Shown here one piece after another: positions 1 to 5,412 of a stretch of DNA of 7,130 bases (position 1 is its first letter; each line of letters begins with the position of its first letter). Made by a program: the position numbers and the translations under genes. This DNA comes from JAQVYV01 sp964507305. GTDB lineage: Bacteria > Bacillota > Clostridia > Saccharofermentanales > UBA5734. Location of the stretch: NCBI GenBank assembly GCA_964507305.1, contig CAZDPQ010000126.1, positions 1-7,130 of the forward strand, written 5' to 3'. Below the pieces are notes generated by a model. It made no database searches, was not told the DNA's origin, and saw nothing but the letters and a program-made list of their open reading frames with translations.

Positions 1-2
1 CG

Positions 3-74
3 ATAACGGATCTTTTCGGCAATCGAAGCTATTCCGGACTGATGATCGGGGGTGGTATTACCTTCAAACTATAA
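3..74 (+). CDS. C-terminal fragment of a probable outer-membrane beta-barrel protein (partial, 5' end outside window)
   Basis: The reading frame is open from the window edge to a TAA at 72-74 and encodes 23 residues ending in YSGLMIGGGITFKL. Alternating small and hydrophobic residues, a glycine cluster, and a terminal stretch containing F and ending in a large hydrophobic residue are typical of the last strand of outer-membrane barrel proteins, which the BAM machinery reads as a sorting signal. Only the tail is visible, so the subfamily cannot be named. A second frame is open to a stop at 128-130, but its composition is less protein-like. The call rests on a short peptide and is moderate at best. 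The next gene starts 149 bp downstream, so this is probably a separate transcription unit. Confidence 0.45.
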   Translation: MTDLFGNRSYSGLMIGGGITFKL

Positions 75-178
75 GCTGCTCCGGACGATCAATTTGTTTG
101 ATAGAGCGGAGCGTGTTCCGTAAGGAGTAATGAATATTGCAGCGGACAATGACTATGACTACACTGATTGGGAATAAA

Positions 179-195
179 AAGAGCGAATTGCTCTT
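179..195. other. Small inverted repeat (hairpin) in the leader of the AlgB-like gene
   Basis: AAGAGC and GCTCTT form a perfect 6-bp stem around the 5-nt loop GAATT, ending 28 bases before the ATG at 224. Read on the - strand the stem runs straight into TTTTTATT, which resembles a weak intrinsic terminator, but no - strand gene is visible that would need it. On the + strand there is no T tract, so it would not terminate upstream transcription. It could be a leader hairpin, or chance. The rest of 75-223 shows a tandem ATGACT pair (149-160) and no promoter I trust. Confidence 0.3.
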
Positions 196-206
196 CGGTT
201 GAGCCC

Positions 207-212
207 AAGGAG
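207..212 (+). promoter_or_regulatory. Ribosome binding site of the AlgB-like gene
   Basis: AAGGAG lies 11 bases before the ATG at 224. The spacing is a little long but usable. No better start lies nearby, and the receiver domain's first beta strand begins immediately after this ATG. Confidence 0.6.
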
Positions 213-223
213 AACTACCAGTA

Positions 224-1555
224 ATGCTGCATATATTAGTTGTCGACGATGAGGCCAATATCCGTAAAACGATTACCTATTGTTTGGCTGAGGAAGGGCA
301 TACGGTGATTGCGGTAAGCAATCCCACAGATGCTATCGAAGAAGCCAAAAGTCGATCGTTTGATATGGCTTTTTTGGACCTAAAACTTAGGGAAGAAGAC
401 GGCATGGAGCTGATCCCGGCCTTACTAACTGATTCGCCATGGATGAAAATAGTCGTCATAACAGCTTACGCATCAATAGAAACCGCGGTGGAAGCGATTA
501 AAAAAGGAGCCACCGATTATATCGCCAAACCCTTCACTCCAGATCAGGTAAGGCTTATTGCCAGGAATATTGGGAAGGTTCGCGCCCTGGAAACCGAAAT
601 AGCCGCCCTCAAAGTGGATATGCGGTACATAAAACCGGAGGACCGATTCCAAAGCAGAAATCCGCAAATGCAACGAATACTTGAGACGGCGAAAAAAGCC
701 GCGGCGTCTGAAGCGATCGTTTTACTGCAGGGGGAAAACGGAACAGGGAAATCGTTATTCGCCAGGGCGATCCATTATTGGAGTCCGCGATCAAGAGAAC
801 CTTTGGCGGTCGTCTCTTGCCCAACCCTGCCGTCAGAACTGCTCGAAAGCGAGTTATTCGGGCATGTCAAAGGGGCTTTCACCGGTGCCATACGGGATAA
901 TCCTGGGAGAATCGCCACCTGCGAGGGGGGCACCTTGTTCCTAGACGAAATCGGAGAAATAACGCTTCCGGTGCAGGCAAAACTTCTTCGATTTATCCAG
1001 GACAAAGAATACGAGCGGCTTGGAGACTTAGTATCACGCAAGGCCGATGTGCGAATTATCGCGGCCACGAACACCGATCTTGAACGAAAAGTATCCGAAG
1101 GCTTGTTCAGGGAAGATTTGTTTTATAGGCTCAATGTAATAACCCTAACTGTTCCACCTCTTCGAGATCGAAAGGAAGATATCATACCTATGGCGAATGA
1201 TTTCCTCGCCTATTTCTGCAGGACCAATCATAAACATCGATCGGGATTCACACATCAAGCGGAAGAACTGCTTCTCGCGCACGCCTGGCCGGGCAATGTG
1301 AGAGAATTGCGAAACACTATTGAACGAGCGGTGATTCTTGGAAACGACGAAACAATCGACGTCAATGATCTACCTGGGAACAAGAGACCGGCTTTCAGCG
1401 TTCCCGCGATCGGCGATATGATTCCCCTGGCCAACCTAGAAGAGTTGCATATCAGGAAGATTTTAGCTTCCACCGCATCGTTTCAGGAAGCGGCTAACGT
1501 TCTAGGAATAGATCTGGCCACATTATGGCGCAGGAGAAAAACCTACGGAATATAA
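224..1555 (+). CDS. Sigma-54-dependent response regulator, NtrC family, AlgB-like
   Basis: A complete 443-residue phosphorylation-controlled activator of sigma-54 RNA polymerase. The receiver domain (about 1-120) has the acidic pocket D8-D9, phosphoacceptor D52, T80 and K102. The AAA+ domain (about 143-375) has Walker A GENGTGKS at 170-177, the sigma-54 contact loop GAFTGA at 217-222, Walker B GGTLFLDE at 235-242, the arginine-finger region REDLFYRL at 296-303 and WPGNVREL at 355-362. A Fis-type helix-turn-helix fills 418-443, ending TLWRRRKTYGI. All catalytic elements are intact. From memory, the sequence tracks Pseudomonas AlgB closely, including LLRFIQDKEYER, the YCL/EEG segment early in the receiver and the ending RKTYGI versus RKQYGL. 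Length also matches AlgB (about 449). The downstream kinase is KinB-like, which supports the assignment. The likely target is the sigma-54 promoter 118 bp beyond its stop codon. Target genes are inferred; an alginate role is not implied. Confidence 0.95.
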   Translation: MLHILVVDDEANIRKTITYCLAEEGHTVIAVSNPTDAIEEAKSRSFDMAFLDLKLREEDGMELIPALLTDSPWMKIVVITAYASIETAVEAIKKGATDYIAKPFTPDQVRLIARNIGKVRALETEIAALKVDMRYIKPEDRFQSRNPQMQRILETAKKAAASEAIVLLQGENGTGKSLFARAIHYWSPRSREPLAVVSCPTLPSELLESELFGHVKGAFTGAIRDNPGRIATCEGGTLFLDEIGEITLPVQAKLLRFIQDKEYERLGDLVSRKADVRIIAATNTDLERKVSEGLFREDLFYRLNVITLTVPPLRDRKEDIIPMANDFLAYFCRTNHKHRSGFTHQAEELLLAHAWPGNVRELRNTIERAVILGNDETIDVNDLPGNKRPAFSVPAIGDMIPLANLEELHIRKILASTASFQEAANVLGIDLATLWRRRKTYGI

Positions 1556-1607
1556 GTGTGGTATCGCGTCCCTGATCATGCAGATTGCAAGGCTCTAATC
1601 CTCTTTT

Positions 1608-1623
1608 CGTTCAAATTTCAACG
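1608..1623. promoter_or_regulatory. Candidate upstream activator site: 16-bp near-palindrome
   Basis: CGTTCAAATTTCAACG is an inverted repeat with seven of eight base pairs matching; only the C/C pair at 1612/1619 breaks symmetry. Its centre lies about 83 bases upstream of the start point predicted from the sigma-54 promoter at 1673-1688. This is inside the range where NtrC-type activator dimers usually bind. It is the best dyad in the gap, so I propose it as the AlgB-like regulator's binding site. A single copy by itself is weak evidence. Confidence 0.4.
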
Positions 1624-1672
1624 CTGGTCCCCCAAAAAGCCCCAATATCACCCTGGAAACCGATAGTATTTT

Positions 1673-1688
1673 TGGCACGCGGCTTGCT
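1673..1688 (+). promoter_or_regulatory. Sigma-54 (RpoN) -24/-12 promoter of the kinase-Trk operon
   Basis: TGGCAC-N5-TTGCT is an exact match to the sigma-54 consensus (TGGCAC-N5-TTGCW), with GG at 1674-1675 and GC at 1686-1687 separated by exactly 10 bases. Transcription would start near 1698-1700, leaving a leader of roughly 45 bases before the kinase ATG at 1744. It lies in noncoding DNA, points at the operon, and follows directly after a gene for a sigma-54 activator, so context and sequence agree. Confidence 0.88.
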
Positions 1689-1703
1689 GTATATAGTGGA
1701 AGC

Positions 1704-1725
1704 ATTGTCCTGAATATATTGTCCT
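1704..1725 (+). repeat. Pair of 8-bp direct repeats in the operon leader
   Basis: ATTGTCCT occurs at 1704-1711 and again at 1718-1725, a 14-bp period, between the predicted start point and the kinase ribosome binding site. It could be a binding site for a second regulator or a leader RNA element, or it may be chance in a short AT-rich stretch. Confidence 0.35.
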
Positions 1726-1730
1726 ATGTA

Positions 1731-1735
1731 AAGGA
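1731..1735 (+). promoter_or_regulatory. Ribosome binding site that fixes the kinase start at 1744
   Basis: AAGGA lies 8 bases before the ATG at 1744, which is ideal spacing. The in-frame ATG at 1735 overlaps this motif by one base and has no ribosome binding site of its own, so it is unlikely to be used. Confidence 0.65.
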
Positions 1736-1743
1736 TGATCGAT

Positions 1744-3576
1744 ATGACACTGAAAAAGAAAATTTTGGTCGGCTATGGAATTGTCTTTATCCTCATGGGG
1801 CTGGTGATTGCCTGGTCGGTCGTCAACCTTGTTTCGCTGGGCAACGCGTCGGAAGCAATTCTCAGCGAGAATTATAGAAGCATTCGCGCGGCTGAGAACA
1901 TGGTGAATGCGCTACAACGCCAAGATAACGGGATTCTTCTTATTTACCTCGGAGAGCCGGGAAAAGGCGCTGATTTGTTCAGGGAAAGCGAAGCCATTTT
2001 TTTTGAGTGGTTAACCCGGGCCAAGGACAACATCACCATAGAAGGCGAAGCGGATCTTGTTAAGGCCATTGAAACGGATTACATGGCTTATCGGAGATTT
2101 TTTTTTGAATGGGCCGACTCACAATACAGCGATGCGCAGCCTTTCTCGTTCGCTTCGTACGATAAAACCATCTACCCTCTTTTTGCAAAGGTACAAAGCG
2201 AATGTGTCAGCCTACGCCAACTTAATGAGGGGACAATGTACGTCGCCAGCGCAAAGGCGAGGATCGTAGCAAAACGAGCTATTTGGTCAACCTCCTTTGC
2301 GGCAGGCTCGGCGTTGATCGTAGCGCTTATTTTCAGTCTTTTTCTTGTGGAAAGGCTATTGCGCCCGATCAGAAGTTTTATGGAGGCATCGAAAAAGATC
2401 TCCGCAGGTGACTACGCGATACAGGTACCGGTCGAGACAGGCGACGAGTTTGGCCGGTTGGCACAAGAATTTAACGAAATGGCGGCAAAACTGCTCCGGT
2501 ATCATATAATGAATATCGATCAGATAGTATCGGAAAAAAACAAAGGGGAGGCCATACTCTCCAGTATTGAAGACGGGCTGATAGTTTTCGATACCGATCT
2601 AAAGGCAACTAGTATTAACCCTGCCGCCCGCGAAATATTCGGGATAATGCTCTCCGAAACGACTTCATTGCGCTGTTCCGATATCATCCTCGATTCTAGA
2701 GTATGCAAATTAGTATATGAAACCGTAGAGAATGGAGTCAGTCCAACTATCCCGGACGAACAACGAATTTTTGCACTTATCGCCGGCAAACAGAGAAGGC
2801 ATTATCTTTTTTCGATTACCGCGGTCCGCGGCAGGGATCTCAGGCTTTCCGGGATCGTGCTTCTGCTTCGGAACGTCACTCGGTTGAAAGAAGTTGAACA
2901 ACTAAAAAGCGAGTTCGTCTTGGCGGCATCACATGAGTTGCGGACACCCCTTACCAGCATCGGAATGAGTATTGATCTTTTGCTCGAGCACGCTTCCCCG
3001 GCGCTTGAGGGAAAAGATCAGGAACTCCTCAAAGCCGCCCACGAAGAGGTCCACAGAATGAAAGCATTGATAAACGATTTGTTGGACCTCTCCAAAATCG
3101 AAGCGGGCCGAATCGAGATGGAATACGACAATATTCATATCGTTACCCTTTTCGACCATGTTCGCACTTTATTCAAAAGCCAGCTTGATATAAAACAAAT
3201 TGAACTGAAAACAGAAATCCCCGATAAACTCCCTTCCGTTCGAGTGGATGAAAACAAGATAACATGGGTACTGACTAACCTGGTTTCCAATGCGCTGCGG
3301 TATGTCGGCAATGGTGGCCATATTCATCTTATGGCTTATAGATTTGGGCCAAACGTTCATATATCCGTCCAGGACGACGGACCGGGGATTCCTCTAGAGT
3401 ATCAATCGAAAATTTTCCAGAAATTCGTTCAGGTAAAAGGCCGGAAAACGGGAGGTACAGGGCTTGGCCTCGCCATTTGCAAAGAAATCATACGAGCCCA
3501 TGGCGGAGCGATTTGGGTAGAGTCCCCCGAGGGAGGGGGAAGCACCTTCATCTTTACTCTGCCAATAAAAGTTTAG
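1744..3576 (+). CDS. Membrane sensor histidine kinase, KinB-like (TM-periplasmic-TM-HAMP-PAS-HisKA-HATPase)
   Basis: A 610-residue inner-membrane kinase. From the ATG at 1744 (an in-frame ATG at 1735 would add three residues), a cytoplasmic MTLKKK end leads into TM1 (about 7-30), a mostly helical periplasmic domain (about 31-178) and TM2 (about 180-203). A HAMP linker (204-256, with LLRPI and GDEFGRL) follows, then a PAS domain (about 266-380), HisKA with SHELRTP and phosphoacceptor H397, and a HATPase domain with N-box N512/N516, G1 DDGPGIP at 544-550, the F-box FQKF at 558-561 and G2 GTGLGLAI at 571-578. All catalytic boxes are present, so the kinase should be active. Layout and length match Pseudomonas KinB (about 595), partner of AlgB. 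The stimulus is unknown. It is the first gene after the sigma-54 promoter and lies 9 bp from the TPR receiver, so it may serve two receivers. Confidence 0.93.
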   Translation: MTLKKKILVGYGIVFILMGLVIAWSVVNLVSLGNASEAILSENYRSIRAAENMVNALQRQDNGILLIYLGEPGKGADLFRESEAIFFEWLTRAKDNITIEGEADLVKAIETDYMAYRRFFFEWADSQYSDAQPFSFASYDKTIYPLFAKVQSECVSLRQLNEGTMYVASAKARIVAKRAIWSTSFAAGSALIVALIFSLFLVERLLRPIRSFMEASKKISAGDYAIQVPVETGDEFGRLAQEFNEMAAKLLRYHIMNIDQIVSEKNKGEAILSSIEDGLIVFDTDLKATSINPAAREIFGIMLSETTSLRCSDIILDSRVCKLVYETVENGVSPTIPDEQRIFALIAGKQRRHYLFSITAVRGRDLRLSGIVLLLRNVTRLKEVEQLKSEFVLAASHELRTPLTSIGMSIDLLLEHASPALEGKDQELLKAAHEEVHRMKALINDLLDLSKIEAGRIEMEYDNIHIVTLFDHVRTLFKSQLDIKQIELKTEIPDKLPSVRVDENKITWVLTNLVSNALRYVGNGGHIHLMAYRFGPNVHISVQDDGPGIPLEYQSKIFQKFVQVKGRKTGGTGLGLAICKEIIRAHGGAIWVESPEGGGSTFIFTLPIKV

Positions 3577-3580
3577 GAGG
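3575..3580 (+). promoter_or_regulatory. Ribosome binding site of the TPR receiver, overlapping the kinase stop
   Basis: A perfect AGGAGG begins inside the kinase stop codon TAG (3574-3576) and lies 5 bases before the ATG at 3586. This arrangement favours reinitiation and similar output of kinase and receiver. Confidence 0.75.
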
Positions 3581-3585
3581 ATCGA

Positions 3586-4311
3586 ATGAAAAAATCATCC
3601 ATATTAATCGTCGATGATGAAAAAAATATACGCCTCACACTTTCCAAGTCGCTGGAACCGCTTGAAATTCCAATCAAAACAGCGGTCAACGGAGAAGAGG
3701 CTCTGCAAAAACTGCAGGACGAAAAATTTGGAATGGTGTTTTTAGACTTGAAAATGACCGGTATCGACGGGATGCAGGTTTTGCGCAGGATAAAACAGGA
3801 ATGGCCCAAAATTAGGGTTGTTATCATTACCGCACATGGAACTATCGAATCGGCGGTCGAGGCGATGAAGTTAGGCGCGGTTGATTTTATTCAAAAACCT
3901 TTCAGCCTTGATGAGATCCGTGATCTCGCGAGCCGTGTCTTAAGGCGAGAAGAATTGGATGAGGGGAAAATAGTTGATTATCCTTCCCTCATAGAACTCG
4001 TCAAGCGCCACATTTCCGACCGCAAATTTGTCGCCGCGCGCGAGGCGGCCGGAAAAGCGATTGCCGCAAACCCGACCCAGCCGGAGGCGTACAACCTTCT
4101 CGGGGCGCTTTTCGAAATTATGGATGAACGTCTGGAAGCCCAGAAATTTTATCGAGCCGCATTGGAGATCGACCCGACGTATAAATCTGCGCGGGTGAAT
4201 CTAAGCAGGACCACGTCCTGGGATAAGTTCGACACGATAGATCTGGGGCAGGACAAGAACGGGCAGAATCAGGGCAAAGAAGGATCACGTGGACGGCAGG
4301 ACTCAAAATAA
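3586..4311 (+). CDS. Response regulator with C-terminal TPR output domain
   Basis: A 241-residue cytoplasmic protein. Residues 1-120 form a complete receiver: D10-D11, phosphoacceptor D54 in VFLDLKM, T82 and K104 before PF. In place of a DNA-binding domain, two tetratricopeptide repeats follow: a degenerate one at about 132-163 and a clear one at 166-197, with Y169, L172, G173, F176, A185, Y189, A192 and P197 at consensus positions. A capping helix runs to about 207. The last 30 residues are hydrophilic, rich in G, D, K, Q and R, and probably disordered; the DNA coding for them also carries the ribosome binding site and start of the next gene. TPRs bind proteins, so phosphorylation probably controls an interaction. 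The adjacent kinase is the obvious phosphodonor. A Trk subunit is a natural target given gene order, but this is inference. It could instead act as a phosphate sink. Confidence 0.9.
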   Translation: MKKSSILIVDDEKNIRLTLSKSLEPLEIPIKTAVNGEEALQKLQDEKFGMVFLDLKMTGIDGMQVLRRIKQEWPKIRVVIITAHGTIESAVEAMKLGAVDFIQKPFSLDEIRDLASRVLRREELDEGKIVDYPSLIELVKRHISDRKFVAAREAAGKAIAANPTQPEAYNLLGALFEIMDERLEAQKFYRAALEIDPTYKSARVNLSRTTSWDKFDTIDLGQDKNGQNQGKEGSRGRQDSK

Positions 4312-4741
4312 CCGGTATATTGTAGTGGTTGGCTGCGGTCGGCTGGGTTGCCATCTTGCGAACCACCTTAGCAAGGAAGGGAATTTAGTCGTCGTGATCG
4401 ATAAGGATGAAGCAACCTTTAGCGATTTAACTCCTGACTTCAGCGGATTTCGAATCAATGGCGACGCCACGCACATGGCTGTGCTAAAACAGGCCAAGCT
4501 GAAAAACGCAGATGTGCTGATCGCTACGACGCATGATGACAACGTCAATTTAATGGTGGCGCAGGTCGCCAAGAAAATATTCTCAGTTCCTCACGTACTG
4601 GCCCGAGTTTTCGATCCCAAAAGGGAAGAAATTTACGACCAACTGCAGGTCGATACTATTTGCCCGACCTCGGTGGCCGCGGAAATATTCTTGGAGACTA
4701 TCGCCAATGGCAAGAAACCCAATAATGGTGTGGCGTTATGA
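4289..4741 (+). CDS. TrkA-family potassium uptake regulatory subunit, RCK_N domain only
   Basis: A 150-residue cytoplasmic gating protein made of a single RCK_N (TrkA-N) Rossmann domain. The nucleotide-binding signature is intact: RYIVVVGCGRLG with G15, G17 and G20, and an acidic residue, D38, at the end of the second strand (VVVIDKD). NGDAT at 58-62 and the DTICPTSVAAE segment near 122-132 are also characteristic. There is no RCK_C domain after it, unlike the next gene. The start is GTG at 4289, preceded by AAGGA at 4280-4284 with a short 4-base gap; no later start would keep the first beta strand. It overlaps the TPR receiver by 23 bp in another frame and the next gene by ATGA, so translation is probably coupled. 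In related systems such proteins bind NAD(H) or ATP/ADP and open or close the TrkH/KtrB channel. A heteromeric ring with the next gene product is likely but inferred. Confidence 0.92.
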   Translation: MDGRTQNNRYIVVVGCGRLGCHLANHLSKEGNLVVVIDKDEATFSDLTPDFSGFRINGDATHMAVLKQAKLKNADVLIATTHDDNVNLMVAQVAKKIFSVPHVLARVFDPKREEIYDQLQVDTICPTSVAAEIFLETIANGKKPNNGVAL

Positions 4742-5394
4742 AAGTGATAATCGTAGGGGGGGGAAATGCCCTGTTCTTTCTCTGTCGAAAATTTGCAGCG
4801 AAAGGATATCACGTAATTATCATAAATCGGAATAATGAAGAATGCGTTCAATTGAGTCGTCAGCTCACTACCATGGTTGTCTGTGGAGATGGAAGCGATG
4901 CGGAAATTCTCAAGGAAGCTGGCGCGATGGGAGCCGACGTCGTCTTGGCAATCACTCCAAACGATCAGGATAATTTGGTTATTTGCCAACTAGCCTCGCT
5001 CCAATTCGGTGTGCCGAAAGTCATCGCCCTTGCCAATGATCCTGACAATACCGAGGTATTCGAGAAACTGGGTGTTTCATCGTTTTCCACGACACAAATC
5101 GTGAGCAGCTTGATCGAACAAAAAGCATCGCTAGAAGAAATTCTTAATTTGCTTCCGATCGGAGGAGGCAAAGTAAACGTCACCGAGCTTGTATTGGGAG
5201 CCGATTTTCTGACGGCAGGGAAATTGCTCAAGGATATCGATCTTCCAGAAAACGCCCTTATCGCGGTCATTATTCGCGACAATAAAGCGCTAATCCCCCG
5301 GGGAGGAAGCGACCTCCGGGCAGGAGACCATGTAGTGCTGATCACGTTGCCGGAAAATCACGGTCCCGTCCTAAAAGCCTTGATCGGAGAATGA
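4738..5394 (+). CDS. trkA: TrkA-family potassium uptake regulatory subunit, RCK_N plus RCK_C
   Basis: A 218-residue half-TrkA: an RCK_N Rossmann domain (about 1-125) joined to an RCK_C domain (about 140-218, ending in the GDHVVLI strand). This is the usual size for single-unit TrkA/KtrA proteins; E. coli TrkA (about 458) is a fused double unit. The start ATG overlaps the previous gene's stop as ATGA. Unusually, the glycine motif reads VGGGNAL: G7 and G9 are present but the third glycine is replaced by L12, and the acidic residue after the second strand is N30 (VIIINRN). Both features that normally define dinucleotide binding are therefore altered, while CGDGSDAE (49-56) is kept. This unit may bind a different nucleotide or none, leaving sensing to its RCK_N-only neighbour. 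The family assignment is secure; the division of labour is inference. Confidence 0.93.
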   Translation: MKVIIVGGGNALFFLCRKFAAKGYHVIIINRNNEECVQLSRQLTTMVVCGDGSDAEILKEAGAMGADVVLAITPNDQDNLVICQLASLQFGVPKVIALANDPDNTEVFEKLGVSSFSTTQIVSSLIEQKASLEEILNLLPIGGGKVNVTELVLGADFLTAGKLLKDIDLPENALIAVIIRDNKALIPRGGSDLRAGDHVVLITLPENHGPVLKALIGE

Positions 5395-5404
5395 AAATAT
5401 TAAC

Positions 5405-5410
5405 GAGGAG
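5405..5410 (+). promoter_or_regulatory. trkH: Ribosome binding site of the trkH gene with ambiguous spacing
   Basis: GAGGAG ends only 2 bases before the ATG at 5413, but exactly 8 bases before an in-frame TTG at 5419. The motif is strong, so the open question is which codon is used. The TTG would remove only two residues and leave all transmembrane segments intact. Confidence 0.6.
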
Positions 5411-5412
5411 CG

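Noticed and set aside
98..165. Sigma-70 promoter for the AlgB-like gene
   Set aside because: TTGATA (98-103) has no -10 at proper spacing, and TTGCAG/TACACT (137-142/160-165) matches only 3/6 and 4/6 bases.
1645..1665. Possible IHF site between the palindrome and the sigma-54 promoter
   Set aside because: A TATCA core is present but the TTR half of the consensus is missing, so the match is too weak.
1735..1743. Kinase start at the upstream ATG 1735
   Set aside because: This ATG overlaps the AAGGA motif and has no ribosome binding site; ATG 1744 has ideal spacing.
2459..2474. TGGCAC inside the kinase gene resembling a -24 sigma-54 element
   Set aside because: The -12 element is TTTAA and lacks the essential GC, and it lies within coding sequence.
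4633..4989. 118-residue - strand open frame opposite the trkA pair
   Set aside because: Antisense to two well-supported TrkA genes and without any recognisable domain.
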